Under the pieces are notes generated by a model that saw only the letters and a list, made by a program, of their open reading frames with translations, had not been told where the DNA came from and did not search any database. Position numbers and translations under genes: made by a program. Below, in pieces: positions 1 to 9,097 of a DNA stretch of 64,000 bases. Positions within the stretch are counted from its first letter, which is position 1. Every line of letters starts with the position of its first letter. The stretch spans positions 558,001 through 622,000 of the forward strand of contig CAXUKO010000001.1 in assembly GCA_964251665.1 (NCBI GenBank). The letters are read 5' to 3'. Source of the stretch: JBBQLG01 sp964251665. GTDB taxonomy: Bacteria; Bacteroidota; Bacteroidia; Cytophagales; Spirosomataceae.

Positions 1-602
1 TGCGAGAGTGTAAATAGGGGTAAGCCAGTACCCGCCTGCACCAGATTGCCAACTTCGGCGTTACGGGCGGTAATCATGCCATTAAATGGAGCATGCACTT
101 CCTGCAGCCCTTTCAATGCCTGTATCCGTCGCAAACCCGCCTGGCCGACGTTCACGGCCGACTGCCGGGTGTCGATATCCTGCTGGGCGATGGCACCGGG
201 TAGCGTGACACTTTTCACCCGGTCTAAATTGGCCTGGGCCAGTTGCAGATCGGCCTGCGCCCGGGCAATGTCCTGCTCAATTTCGGGTGCTTCGACGGTT
301 GCCAGCAACTGCCCGCGCCGAACAATAGAGCCTAAATCTACGAAGCGTTTACGCACGAAACCCTGCGTACGGGCGTATAGGCTGGTTTCGCGGTAGGGGC
401 TGATCTGACCCGGCAGCGTGAGTCCATTGGTGTCGCCAAGGGCTTTTACCATCACTACGCTCACCAACGGAGTGCGCTTGGTGGCCTCGTCGGATGCGGC
501 TTTAAGCTCCTGCTGGTTTTTGATGCGCGGCAGGACACCGAAAAACACGAAGACGGCAATGAGTACTAGTAGTGGAATGAGGATTTGTAAGGGTCGTTTC
601 AT
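1..602 (-). CDS. RND efflux periplasmic adaptor (HlyD/MFP family), 3' end outside window
   Basis: Membrane-fusion adaptor linking the inner-membrane RND pump to an outer-membrane channel. The first ~200 residues are visible. An N-terminal membrane anchor (MKRPLQILIPLLVLIAVFVF) is followed by the lipoyl-type half with YRETSLYARTQGFV, then a coiled-coil hairpin with EAPEIEQDIARAQADLQLAQ and the return strand HAPFNGMITARNAEVGNLV, as in the AcrA/MexA family. The start ATG at 602-600 overlaps the stop of the DUF952 gene (ATGA), so it is the third gene of the operon and probably translationally coupled. The gene runs off the left edge, so the C-terminal domains cannot be assessed. Confidence 0.9.
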   Translation of the reverse strand, partial: MKRPLQILIPLLVLIAVFVFFGVLPRIKNQQELKAASDEATKRTPLVSVVMVKALGDTNGLTLPGQISPYRETSLYARTQGFVRKRFVDLGSIVRRGQLLATVEAPEIEQDIARAQADLQLAQANLDRVKSVTLPGAIAQQDIDTRQSAVNVGQAGLRRIQALKGLQEVHAPFNGMITARNAEVGNLVQAGTGLPLFTLS

Positions 603-907
603 AGACTTGGGGTAACTGAGAGCTGTTCCACCCGCATCACCGCACTTTTGTTGATTGGGCCGTAAAGGTGGGGGAACAACTCGGAATTGGTAGCAACTTC
701 GTAAATTAACTGGCTCGTCAGCCGGTCGGCATCAATGTGCAGGAGTAATAAGTCCGGCACATTCTGGTAATAGCGTTCCAGCACACCGGCTACCTGCTCT
801 GCCTTTGAGAGGTGAATGAACCCTTCGGTGGCTAAACTGGCGACTTCATAAACCGGTGAATCCGCCTGCCGGAGCCAGTCAGATGCGGTAGTAATGTGGT
901 AAATCAT
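599..907 (-). CDS. DUF952 domain protein
   Basis: A 102-residue cytosolic protein of the DUF952 family. Visible hallmarks are the N-terminal MIYHITTASDWLRQ, then EGFIHLSKAEQVAGVLERYY, LLLLHIDADRL and FPHLYGPIN. Members are compact ADP-ribosyltransferase-like folds of unknown biochemical role. It sits inside the RND operon: 2 bases after the permease stop and overlapping the adaptor start by 4 bases, so the three genes are almost certainly co-transcribed. An unknown-function gene inside an efflux operon is unusual. No signal peptide is seen. Family assignment is firm; function is unknown. Confidence 0.85.
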   Translation of the reverse strand: MIYHITTASDWLRQADSPVYEVASLATEGFIHLSKAEQVAGVLERYYQNVPDLLLLHIDADRLTSQLIYEVATNSELFPHLYGPINKSAVMRVEQLSVTPSL

Positions 908-909
908 GG

Positions 910-3900
910 TCAGACGTGAGCGGGTTGAGCATCATCAATCAGGCTTTCCACTTCCTCGGGACGCGGCTTTTTATCGGCCAGATAACTAAACACAACCGGT
1001 ACGAACAACAGCGTGGCAAACGTAGCCAGCAACAGACCGCCAATTACGGCGCGGCCCAGTGGAGCGTTCTGCTCACCGCCTTCGCCGAGCCCAAGCGACA
1101 TGGGCAGCATGCCGATAATCATAGCCAGAGCAGTCATCAGAATGGGTCGGAGACGGGTCCGGCCTGCTTCGAGGGCGGCCTGCATCCGGTCGTAGTCGAA
1201 TATATGCAACTGTTCCTGTGCGAAACTCACCAGCAGAATACTATTTGCCGTAGCTACCCCAACCGACATGATAGCGCCCATCAGCGATGGAATACTGAAC
1301 GTCGTCTGAGTCAGAAACAGCATCCAGATAATGCCGCACATAGCACCGGGAAGCGCGGTGATGATGATGAACGGATAGCGGAACGACTGGAAGTTGACAA
1401 CCATCAGTAAATACACCAGCACGGCAGCAAACAGCAGCCCAATACCGAGCCGCGTAAAGGCGCTGTTCATACTCTCCACCTGACCCCGGATCAGAATCTG
1501 GTTACCCGGCTTAAGGTCTTTCTTATAGTCAGCAATGATTTTCTCAATATCTGCCGATACCGACCCTAAATCATTATGCTCAACGGAGGCATAAACGTCG
1601 TAGGTTGGCTGGGTGTTGTTTCGGTTCACAATGACCGGAGTCACCCGGCGCTCAATCCGGGACACGTTCGAGAGCGCCTGGGGCGTTATCTCGCCATTGC
1701 TCAACGACAGGGGCGTCTGCATAAACTTTTCCATCGTATTAAGCTTATATGGCGGAGTCTGCACGGCAATCAGATACGGAAAACCGGTTTTGGGATCGGG
1801 CCAGAAGTTGGGCGATACCTGAGCCGTACCGCTGAGCGAAACCAGAAGGTTATTAGCCACCCGCTGCTCATTCAAACCGAGTTGATTGGCCCGTTCGCGA
1901 TCGATGTTTACGAAGAGTTCGGGCGCATTCATTACCTGATGCAGGTGAACGTCTACGGCACCACGCACACCGGCCACCCGCTGTTCGATTTTCTTGGCAA
2001 TCTTAACGTTATTGGCCCGGTCGAACCCAATTACCTGAATGTCGATAGGGGAGGTCAAGCCGAAGTTCAGAATCTGACTGACAATATCAGCGGGGGTAAA
2101 AAACACGGTTACGCCGGGCAGCGTCTCCCGCAGTTTCTCGCGCAGCGTACGGATGTAATTACCAGTTGGCTGCGATTTCTCTTCCGTTAACGCCACCAGC
2201 AGTTCAGCATCGGCCGGACCGATGGTCGAGTTATCCTGGAAAACGAAATTGTACCCCTCCGAAGTCAGGCCGATGTTGTTGATGACCGTACTGATTTCAT
2301 CGGCTGGAATGGTTTGGCGAACAATGCGCTCTACCTGACTGGCAATGCGTTCAGTTTCCTCCAGCCGAGCTCCGGCGGGTGCCCGCAAGTGCAGCCTGAA
2401 CTGCCCTGCATCGACGCTCGGAAAGAAATCGCGGCCAATAAACGGTACCATGAAGGCTGTAAACGCAACTATACCCAGGAACAGGAACAACACAGCTTTG
2501 CGGTGGCCCAGCCCCCAGGATAATACCCGGAGGTAACGGCGCTGAAACCGCTCGAATCCCCGGTTAAAGGATTCGTAGACGTTGACGAACCCGCTTTTCT
2601 TCGGTTTTTTATAACCAGCATGGCCATTTCCAGTATGACCGTTCAGGTGTGGAGTCGCATGTTTTGATTCCTGCTTCAGCAGAAGGTCGGCCAAGGTGGG
2701 TACCAGCGTCCGCGACAGAACGTACGACGCCAGCATGGCGAATACCACCGACATGGCCAGCGGCCCGAACAGGAATCGGGCCGGACCTTCCAGAAACAGC
2801 ACCGATACAAACACGATACAGATTGTCAGGGTCGCTACCAGCGTAGGGGTGGCGATCTGCTGAGCGCCTTCTAAAATGGCCCGACGGAGTGGCAGACCCA
2901 GTTCTTCATTTCGGTGAATGTTCTCGATGGTAACCGTCGCGTCGTCCACCAGAATACCGATGGCCAGTGCTAAACCGCCCAGGGTCATGATGTTCAGCGT
3001 TTCGCCGAGGAGATAAAGAATGGTAATAGAGGCCAGAATCGATAGCGGAATCGATATAGCTACAATCAGGGTACTGCGCCAGCTTCCCAGAAACAGCAGA
3101 ATCATGGCCGCTGTGAGCAGAGCCGCAATAGTACCTTCTACCAGCACACCCTGAATAGACGCCCGCACAAAAACCGACTGATCGAACAATTCAACAATTT
3201 TCAACCGGCCGGGAGCCGCTGCCCGAACGGTAGGAATAATCCGCCCCCGGATTTCGTCCACAATGGCCGTCGTAGAGGCATTCCCTATTTTAACGATGCT
3301 CAGCAAAACGCCCTTTACACCGTCCTGTTTCACCATGTTGGTCTGCACCGATGAGCCGTCGTGAATGTTAGCTACATCGCGCATGTGGATAGTTACGCCA
3401 TTGACCGTTTTTACGGGTACATCGTTCAGCAGCGTGATCACTTCGGGTTTAGTGTTGAGCCGGACTGAGTACTCTTTTTCGCCCAGCCGGAGCGAACCAC
3501 TCGGCAGAGTAAGGTTCTGGGCTGACACGGCGTTGACAACCTCCTCCGGCGCTACCCCGCGTGCGGTCAGCAGTTCGGGATCGAGGTCAACCATAATCTG
3601 CCGCGACTTTCCGCCGAAAGGTTGCGACAACCGGCTCCCCGGCACAGTCGAAATCTGCGGGCGTATCCGCGTAACGGCATAGTCGGTGATCTGCGGTTCG
3701 GTCAAACTATCCGACGACAGACCCAGTTGCAGTACGGGTACGTCGGTTGCATTATAGCGGACAATAATGGGCGGTTGCGTACCGGGCGGCATCCGAACGC
3801 GGATGGTCTGCGAAATGGCCGTCACCTGCGACATGGCCTCTTCAATTTTAACCGTTGGCTGAAAGAAGATTTTCAGTACCGCCAGACCATTATACGTCTG

Positions 3901-4149
3901 CGACTCCACCCGCTGAATGTCGGAGGTATTGTTAATGATTGAGGTTTCGGAGAAGTTGGTAACCATCTTTTCCATCTCGTCCGTCGACAGGCCACGGTAC
4001 GTCCAGATTACCGAAACGACCGGAATGTTAATTTTCGGGAAGATATCGGTAGGCATCTGCCGGATGCTGACGATCCCCAGAATGAAAATCAGCAGGGCCA
4101 TGACGGCAATGGTGTATTTTTTTTCAAGCGCAAGGCGAACGATCCACAT
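910..4149 (-). CDS. RND efflux permease (AcrB/HAE1 family)
   Basis: A 1079-residue inner-membrane proton-driven exporter. The N-terminus MWIVRLALEKKYTIAVMALL leads into TM1. The proton-relay double aspartate is visible in TM4 (GILVDDATVTIENIHRN). Two periplasmic porter halves and a second helix bundle (LPGAMCGIIWMLFL, VATANSILLVSF, MLPMSLGLGEGGEQNAPLGR) complete the fold. Length is slightly above the usual ~1030-1050, partly because of a His/Gly/Lys-rich cytoplasmic linker near residues 495-515 (HATPHLNGHTGNGHAGY). It is first in an operon with DUF952 and the adaptor; no outer-membrane TolC-type gene is visible. Substrate cannot be told from sequence. Confidence 0.95.
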   Translation of the reverse strand: MWIVRLALEKKYTIAVMALLIFILGIVSIRQMPTDIFPKINIPVVSVIWTYRGLSTDEMEKMVTNFSETSIINNTSDIQRVESQTYNGLAVLKIFFQPTVKIEEAMSQVTAISQTIRVRMPPGTQPPIIVRYNATDVPVLQLGLSSDSLTEPQITDYAVTRIRPQISTVPGSRLSQPFGGKSRQIMVDLDPELLTARGVAPEEVVNAVSAQNLTLPSGSLRLGEKEYSVRLNTKPEVITLLNDVPVKTVNGVTIHMRDVANIHDGSSVQTNMVKQDGVKGVLLSIVKIGNASTTAIVDEIRGRIIPTVRAAAPGRLKIVELFDQSVFVRASIQGVLVEGTIAALLTAAMILLFLGSWRSTLIVAISIPLSILASITILYLLGETLNIMTLGGLALAIGILVDDATVTIENIHRNEELGLPLRRAILEGAQQIATPTLVATLTICIVFVSVLFLEGPARFLFGPLAMSVVFAMLASYVLSRTLVPTLADLLLKQESKHATPHLNGHTGNGHAGYKKPKKSGFVNVYESFNRGFERFQRRYLRVLSWGLGHRKAVLFLFLGIVAFTAFMVPFIGRDFFPSVDAGQFRLHLRAPAGARLEETERIASQVERIVRQTIPADEISTVINNIGLTSEGYNFVFQDNSTIGPADAELLVALTEEKSQPTGNYIRTLREKLRETLPGVTVFFTPADIVSQILNFGLTSPIDIQVIGFDRANNVKIAKKIEQRVAGVRGAVDVHLHQVMNAPELFVNIDRERANQLGLNEQRVANNLLVSLSGTAQVSPNFWPDPKTGFPYLIAVQTPPYKLNTMEKFMQTPLSLSNGEITPQALSNVSRIERRVTPVIVNRNNTQPTYDVYASVEHNDLGSVSADIEKIIADYKKDLKPGNQILIRGQVESMNSAFTRLGIGLLFAAVLVYLLMVVNFQSFRYPFIIITALPGAMCGIIWMLFLTQTTFSIPSLMGAIMSVGVATANSILLVSFAQEQLHIFDYDRMQAALEAGRTRLRPILMTALAMIIGMLPMSLGLGEGGEQNAPLGRAVIGGLLLATFATLLFVPVVFSYLADKKPRPEEVESLIDDAQPAHV

Positions 4150-4632
4150 AGCAGGCGAAACAAAGTAAGCAGTTGAGAATGAACACGGTCGAACGCATCC
4201 GTATTTTTACTCAACGCTTACAAATTACATTGAGTAAAATTGTACAAAAGCAAGGATAAGTCTATAAACCACTTTCGCACGGAACAGACAACCAACAAAT
4301 ATGGTTGCATTTAGCCCCGAATCGCAAGTGCATATATTGACTTATTCTAAGAGAGAATTACGCTCAGCAAAGAACTTTCAGCGCACCCGGCTATGGAAAA
4401 GGCAGGCAACGGGTATTTTCTAACCATGCAGGTTAAACGTTGGGGCAAATTGAGCCATTTGCACTGTTTATTGGTCGGATAAGTACTGAATAGATAGGCA
4501 GAAAAGTAACAGAACAGGCATTTGGCTTTGTTGTACCTTTGCAGGCATACTGTTTGTCTTGACAAACGGCCTGTTAAACCAGTACCTGAATTTTTGATAT
4601 CCTACCACGTATGAATTGGTGGGAAACGCTTT
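4150..4632. other. Intergenic region between divergent genes
   Basis: About 480 bases separate the divergently transcribed RND operon and the ABC-F gene. It should hold both promoters. I see a TAnnTTTG box near the ABC-F side. A 72-codon minus-strand ORF at 4347-4565 has no family resemblance and Cys/Leu-rich random-looking composition, so I do not call it. Confidence 0.5.
4534..4541 (+). promoter_or_regulatory. Candidate -7 box (TACCTTTG) for the ABC-F gene
   Basis: TACCTTTG matches the Bacteroidota -7 consensus TAnnTTTG and lies about 90 bases upstream of the ABC-F start. No clear -33 TTTG is present at the usual 17-23 base distance, so this is a weak prediction. Confidence 0.3.
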
Positions 4633-6528
4633 ATGAACTATTTATCAGCCGAAAATTTAACAAAGTCATACGGCGACCGCTATCTATTCCGCAACCTGAC
4701 GTTCGGATTAAGCCGGGGCGATAAGGTCGCTATTGTGGGGGCCAATGGCTCGGGGAAAACTACGTTATTATCCATTCTGGCCGGTACGCAGCAACCGGAT
4801 GAAGGGGTAGTGAGCCGACGCAAAGATATTTCTATTGGTTACCTCGATCAGCAGCCGGAATTTAACGAAACCCTGACGGTGATGGAGGTCGTGCTGGCGG
4901 GCGAAAGTGCCCAGCTTGATGCCGTCCGGGCCTACGAGAAAGCCCTGCTGCACGATAATCCCGATGCTCTGGACCGGGCTATGCAGGAGATGGAAAAGCT
5001 GGAGGCCTGGGATTACGAAGCTCAGATTCGTCAGATTCTGGGCCAACTGGGTATTCAGGACGTTGAGCAGACCATTTCGACCCTGTCGGGCGGGCAGCGG
5101 AAACGGGTCGCTTTATCGCGGGTGTTGATCCAGAATCCTGATCTGCTGATCATGGATGAGCCGACCAACCACCTCGACCTCGAAGCCATCGAGTACCTCG
5201 AATCATTTCTGTCGACCAGTAACAGCACCCTGCTAATGGTGTCGCACGACCGGTATTTCCTGGATAAGGTCTGCAACCAGATTGCCGAATTAGATACTGG
5301 CGAACTCTATGGCTATAAAGGAAACTACGCGTATTTCCTGGAAAAAAAGGCCGAACGTCATGCCAAAACCGCCGTTGAGTTAGAGAAGAACCTGAATACG
5401 TTCCGTAAAGAACTCGACTGGATGCGTCGGCAGCCCAAAGCGCGTACGACCAAGGCACAGTACCGTATCGATGCCTTCGATGAGTTGAAGGAGAAAGTAA
5501 GCGGTAAACGCGTCGAAGGTGAACTGGACCTGAACCTGAAGGTATCGCGGCTGGGGAGCATGATTATGGAGGTCGAGAACCTCAGTAAACGGTTCGACGA
5601 GAAACTGTTGCTCGACCATTTTAGCTATACGTTTAAGCGGCAGGACCGCGTTGGGCTGATTGGCAAAAACGGGATGGGTAAAACCACCCTGCTCAACATG
5701 CTCACCGGCGAACTCCGCCCCGATTCGGGGATTATCAAAACCGGTGGTACGGTGAAATTCGGCTATTACACGCAGTCGGAGTTAAATCTGCCCGAGGATG
5801 CGCGGGTGCTCGATGTGGTACAGGACGTGGCCGAGGTAATGAAAATGGCCTCGGGCGAAACCATTACGGCCAGTCAGCTTTTGCATCACTTCCTGTTCGA
5901 CCGGAAAAAACAATACGATTTCGTTCATAAATTGAGTGGTGGTGAAAAACGGCGGTTGCAACTGCTGCTGGTGCTGGTGCAGAACCCCAATTTCCTGATT
6001 CTGGACGAGCCAACCAACGATCTGGATATCACCACGCTGAACGTCCTGGAAGAGTTTTTGCTCAATTTCCCCGGTTGTATCATCATTGTCACCCACGACC
6101 GCTACTTTATGGACCGGTTAGTCGAGCACGTATTTGTGATGGAAGGGGAAGGCAAAATTAAGGACTATCCCGGCAACTACACCGAATACCGCGAATGGCG
6201 CGATACGCAGAAGAAAACAGTGACCGCTATTCCTGCTTTAGCTTCGGCTCCGGCGAAGAACCAAACGGCGACCCCCATAGTTACGAAACCAACTGCCTCT
6301 GTCCAGATCACGACGCGTAAAAAGCTATCGTTCAAAGAGATAAAAGAGTACGAAACACTGGAAAAAGAAATTGCTGACCTGGAGCAACGGAAGATCGTTT
6401 TAACGGATCAACTAAGTGGAGGTGGTACTCATGAACAACTCAATAGCTGGGCGCGGGAGATCGAAACTGCCGACCGGCTGATTGTCCAAAAATCGGATCG
6501 CTGGCTCGAACTGGCGGAACACATCTAA
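4633..6528 (+). CDS. ABC-F family ATPase (Uup-like)
   Basis: A 631-residue soluble protein with two ABC ATPase domains and no membrane segments, typical of ribosome-associated ABC-F factors. Domain 1 has Walker A GANGSGKTT, signature LSGGQRKR and Walker B LLIMDEPTNHLDL. Domain 2 has GKNGMGKTT, LSGGEKRR and FLILDEPTNDLD. The linker has the family arm (RRQPKARTTKAQYRIDAF). A C-terminal coiled coil (EIKEYETLEKEIADLEQRK) points to the Uup subgroup rather than EttA. A low-complexity Ala/Thr/Pro stretch joins domain 2 to the coil. It is followed after 87 bases by dedA, with a long imperfect hairpin between. Confidence 0.92.
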   Translation: MNYLSAENLTKSYGDRYLFRNLTFGLSRGDKVAIVGANGSGKTTLLSILAGTQQPDEGVVSRRKDISIGYLDQQPEFNETLTVMEVVLAGESAQLDAVRAYEKALLHDNPDALDRAMQEMEKLEAWDYEAQIRQILGQLGIQDVEQTISTLSGGQRKRVALSRVLIQNPDLLIMDEPTNHLDLEAIEYLESFLSTSNSTLLMVSHDRYFLDKVCNQIAELDTGELYGYKGNYAYFLEKKAERHAKTAVELEKNLNTFRKELDWMRRQPKARTTKAQYRIDAFDELKEKVSGKRVEGELDLNLKVSRLGSMIMEVENLSKRFDEKLLLDHFSYTFKRQDRVGLIGKNGMGKTTLLNMLTGELRPDSGIIKTGGTVKFGYYTQSELNLPEDARVLDVVQDVAEVMKMASGETITASQLLHHFLFDRKKQYDFVHKLSGGEKRRLQLLLVLVQNPNFLILDEPTNDLDITTLNVLEEFLLNFPGCIIIVTHDRYFMDRLVEHVFVMEGEGKIKDYPGNYTEYREWRDTQKKTVTAIPALASAPAKNQTATPIVTKPTASVQITTRKKLSFKEIKEYETLEKEIADLEQRKIVLTDQLSGGGTHEQLNSWAREIETADRLIVQKSDRWLELAEHI

Positions 6529-6531
6529 TTA

Positions 6532-6606
6532 GCGAAAGAGTGAATAAGTGATTGAGCGCATGTCTGGACAATCTTTATTCGCTCGATCACTTATTTACTC
6601 TTTCGC
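6532..6606. repeat. Intergenic imperfect palindrome (27-bp arms)
   Basis: Arms 6532-6558 and 6580-6606 are complementary except for two positions. The arms consist of GTGA/GAATAA-like words. It sits exactly between the ABC-F stop and the dedA start. It could act as a terminator or mRNA stability element; it is one of a series of similar gap palindromes in the window. Confidence 0.7.
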
Positions 6607-6615
6607 TCATTCAAC

Positions 6616-7269
6616 ATGGATCAACTCGTTGACTTTTTTCGCTACCTGCTCAACTCCGAGGAGATCATCCGCACGGGTGGCCTGGTGTTGATTTCGCTGA
6701 TTATTCTGATCGAGAATGGCCTGTTCTTTGGGTTTTTCCTGCCCGGGGATTATCTGTTATTCCTATCGGGGGTATTTGCAGGTACGCACCTGCTCGACGT
6801 ACCGCTTTGGCTGTTGCTTGCCTGTATTTATGCAGCGGCCGTCATTGGGTCGCTGATTGGGTATGCGACGGGTTACTACGCGGGTGGTCGGCTCCAGAAC
6901 CGGCCTGATTCACTGTTTTTTAAGAAAAAGTACATCGAGACTACGCGTGAAGCCTTCATTAAATACGGTAATGGTGCCCTGATTGTCTCCCGATTTCTGC
7001 CCATTGTCCGCACGTTTGCGCCTATTCTGGCTGGTCTGATTCACATGGATTTCCGGCAGTTTATGCTCTATAATGTGCTGGGTGGTGCTATCTGGGTGTT
7101 TACGCTGGTAAGTGCCGGTTATTACCTCGGTGAGCGGTTTCCTGGTATCATTCATTACGTGCATTATATCATTATATTCTTCCTTGCCATTACTACCATC
7201 ACCGTTATACGCGGTTACCTGAACGCCCGGCGGGATATGGGGAAAGAGAAGGAAACGGAGGGGGTATAG
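6616..7269 (+). CDS. DedA family membrane protein
   Basis: A 217-residue polytopic inner-membrane protein of the DedA/SNARE-associated (VTT) family, implicated in lipid-carrier or phospholipid flipping. Family motifs visible are FFGFFLPGDYLLFLSG near the N-terminus, GYATGYYAGGRL, and the central KYGNGALIVSRFLPIVRTFAPILAG, which contains the conserved FxPxxR-type motif. The last helices are ALLA-type (IHYVHYIIIFFLAITTITVI). Same strand as the ABC-F gene; whether they are co-transcribed is uncertain because of the hairpin between them. Confidence 0.92.
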   Translation: MDQLVDFFRYLLNSEEIIRTGGLVLISLIILIENGLFFGFFLPGDYLLFLSGVFAGTHLLDVPLWLLLACIYAAAVIGSLIGYATGYYAGGRLQNRPDSLFFKKKYIETTREAFIKYGNGALIVSRFLPIVRTFAPILAGLIHMDFRQFMLYNVLGGAIWVFTLVSAGYYLGERFPGIIHYVHYIIIFFLAITTITVIRGYLNARRDMGKEKETEGV

Positions 7270-7291
7270 TAACACCCGCCAACTAAACACA

Positions 7292-7325
7292 AACAGCCAA
7301 CCCACAATGGGTTGGCTGTTTTGTT
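7292..7325. terminator. Bidirectional terminator between dedA and the small secreted gene
   Basis: A perfect 13-bp stem (7292-7304 with 7308-7320), loop CAA, followed on the plus strand by TTGTT. It lies between convergent genes. Confidence 0.8.
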
Positions 7326-7343
7326 GAGGAAGGTCAGAAACGC

Positions 7344-7628
7344 TTAGAACTTGGCTTTCACCTGTTTGGCGTCTTTTTTTACCTGATCTTTGGTTAGCTT
7401 GGCTTTGGCATTAACCAGGTCTTTATTATCCTGATTGATGGCATCCTTATCGCCCGCTACTTTATCGACGTTCTTTTTGTCGTGCATCATTTTCATTTCA
7501 GCCTTGTCGGCAGCAACCTGTCCTTTAGCCGCAGCCACTTCAGCTTTCTTCTGGACTTTATCCTGCGCCTGAACGGCTACACTCGTAAGCGCGGTAAAGA
7601 CCAGCGCGGCAATCATTGACGTTTTCAT
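7344..7628 (-). CDS. Small secreted Lys/Ala/Asp-rich protein
   Basis: A 94-residue protein with a clear signal peptide (MKTSMIAALVFTALTSVAVQ, cleavage predicted after AQA). The mature part is rich in Lys, Ala, Asp and Val, with helical heptad-like repeats (KGQVAADKAEMKMMHDKKNV, KDQVKKDAKQVKAKF) and no cysteines. I recognise no family. It is probably a periplasmic, highly charged, possibly disordered protein. Monocistronic: its own terminator lies downstream and the TPM gene upstream is on the same strand, 106 bases away. Confidence 0.7.
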   Translation of the reverse strand: MKTSMIAALVFTALTSVAVQAQDKVQKKAEVAAAKGQVAADKAEMKMMHDKKNVDKVAGDKDAINQDNKDLVNAKAKLTKDQVKKDAKQVKAKF

Positions 7629-7734
7629 ACAGTTGGTAGTTAGTAGTGAACCTCTCTGTAAACGGGCCTGCCTGTCAGTTGTTTAAACGAGCCCTAATTC
7701 TAATACGTCTTTAATCTGACAGCCAGCGTATTAC

Positions 7735-8625
7735 TTAATAATCTCCTCCGGCACCACCGCCACCGAAGCTGCCTCCGCCGAATCCGCCAAAGCCACCTCC
7801 TCCGCCACCACCCCCACCGAAGCCGCCACCGGATGAGCTGCCCCAGCCAGAGAACGTCGTTGGGAAGAATACGGGACCGAAGCCACCGCCCCGGCTATAC
7901 CGACTGCCCCCTCCACCATTGCGGTTCCGAAAGATAAGGAACAAGATAAATAGCCCGATAAATAACCAGATTATCCAGCCCCCTCCTTCGTCAGTGCCCG
8001 TTGCCGGGTCAGCCTTGTATTCACCACTGGCGCGTTTGATTATTTCGGTGGTAGCCGCATCTAAACCGGCATAGTACTGCTCCTGCTTGAAGTAGGGCGT
8101 CAGGGTTTCGCTGATGATCCGTTTGGCAATGGCGTCAGGAATGGCCCCTTCCAGGCCGTAGCCCGTTGAGATATAAACCTTACGTGTTTCAGTAGCCCAG
8201 CAGAGTACCAACCCGTTGTTCTTGCCCTTTTCACCAACACCCCACTTGCGACCAATCTGAAATGCATAGTCACCGATGGGGTAGGGGTCGGTCGTTTTGA
8301 CGATCACAATCGCGATCTGCGTTGAGGTGGAATCGTTGTAGGCGGTCAGTTTACGCTCCAGCTGATCGCGTTCGCCGGGTTGCAGAATGCCCACAAGATC
8401 ATTGACCAGACGCGGGGGATTAGGCCGTTCGGGTAGGGCCGGATTATCCTGCGCCCGAAGCGTGAGCGAGCCCATAAACAGGCCGATCAGCAGCAGACAG
8501 GTCCGAATAGCCGCGCTATATCCCGGTGATACGGCGTAACGGGAACTATGATGGTGGAAAAAGACAGGAGTCTTCACGGATAAATTAGTCAAACGAAATG
8601 TCGTCGGAGAGTTCGTTGGTATCAT
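7735..8625 (-). CDS. TPM domain membrane protein (YgcG family)
   Basis: A 296-residue protein. It carries a signal peptide (AIRTCLLLIGLFMGSLTLRA), a TPM domain (RLVNDLVGILQPGERDQLER; TQIAIVIVKTTDPYPIGDYA; GKNNGLVLCWATETRKVYIS; GYGLEGAIPDAIAKRI), one transmembrane helix (GGWIIWLFIGLFILFLIF), then a glycine/serine-rich tail ending in GGGGAGGDY. This is the YgcG architecture. The ATG at 8625 overlaps the upstream TPM gene by 41 bases; a GTG at 8579, just after that gene's stop, is an equally good start and gives a shorter leader. It is third in the lemA-TPM-TPM operon. Confidence 0.88.
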   Translation of the reverse strand: MIPTNSPTTFRLTNLSVKTPVFFHHHSSRYAVSPGYSAAIRTCLLLIGLFMGSLTLRAQDNPALPERPNPPRLVNDLVGILQPGERDQLERKLTAYNDSTSTQIAIVIVKTTDPYPIGDYAFQIGRKWGVGEKGKNNGLVLCWATETRKVYISTGYGLEGAIPDAIAKRIISETLTPYFKQEQYYAGLDAATTEIIKRASGEYKADPATGTDEGGGWIIWLFIGLFILFLIFRNRNGGGGSRYSRGGGFGPVFFPTTFSGWGSSSGGGFGGGGGGGGGFGGFGGGSFGGGGAGGDY

Positions 8626-9022
8626 CAGTAGCGCGGGGGAAAAACTGCTTCAGTTGCTGCCCGGCCAGCTCGATACCCTGACAAAAGCCCGTTGTGTAGT
8701 CATTGGCCGCAAAATGTCGGCGCAGCACATCCTTGGTGCTATCCCAAAAATCCGGCGGTACGCGCTGATCGATGCCTTTATCACCGACAACGGCAAACTT
8801 GCGGTCGGTGACAGCCAGGTAAAAAAGTACGCCGTTCTGCTCCTGCGTCTGGTGCATACCCAGCGTCGCGAATACCTGAATGGCGCGCTGTACCGGGTCG
8901 GTATCAGGGCAGGTAGCTTCGACATGCACCCGGATTTCGCCCGATGTAGCCAGCTCAGCGTTGCGGATAGCGGCAATAATCTGTTGCTGTTGTTCGGGAG
9001 TGAAAAGGTCTTTGGTGGCCAT
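8585..9022 (-). CDS. TPM domain protein, cytosolic
   Basis: A 145-residue protein with a TPM (formerly DUF477) domain and no signal peptide. Visible motifs are FTPEQQQQIIAAIRNAELAT, SGEIRVHVEATCPD, QEQNGVLFYLAVTDRKFAVV and GDKGIDQRVPPDFW. The C-terminus is acidic. It sits between lemA and the YgcG-like gene. LemA plus one or two TPM proteins is a widespread arrangement; the role is thought to be envelope-related but not settled. Assignment is firm. Confidence 0.88.
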   Translation of the reverse strand: MATKDLFTPEQQQQIIAAIRNAELATSGEIRVHVEATCPDTDPVQRAIQVFATLGMHQTQEQNGVLFYLAVTDRKFAVVGDKGIDQRVPPDFWDSTKDVLRRHFAANDYTTGFCQGIELAGQQLKQFFPRATDDTNELSDDISFD

Positions 9023-9097
9023 ACGTTAGTGGTTGACAGGTAGTGGTTTGTGGGTAGTCCGTGAGGTACTACCCACAAACCCACGTTCACTAACGGG
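9023..9097. repeat. Intergenic palindrome between lemA and TPM gene
   Basis: An inner perfect 14-bp stem (9045-9058 with 9068-9081) lies inside a second 8-bp stem (9024-9031 with 9088-9095). It fills the whole gap between two genes of the same operon, so it may be an attenuator or mRNA-processing site rather than a full terminator. Confidence 0.65.

Noticed and set aside
4347..4565. 72-codon minus-strand ORF between the RND operon and ABC-F gene
   Set aside because: No family resemblance, random-looking composition, and it occupies the region expected to hold two promoters.
7731..7919. Val/Ala-rich ORF overlapping the TPM gene's glycine-rich tail
   Set aside because: It is the Gly-rich coding repeat read in another frame.
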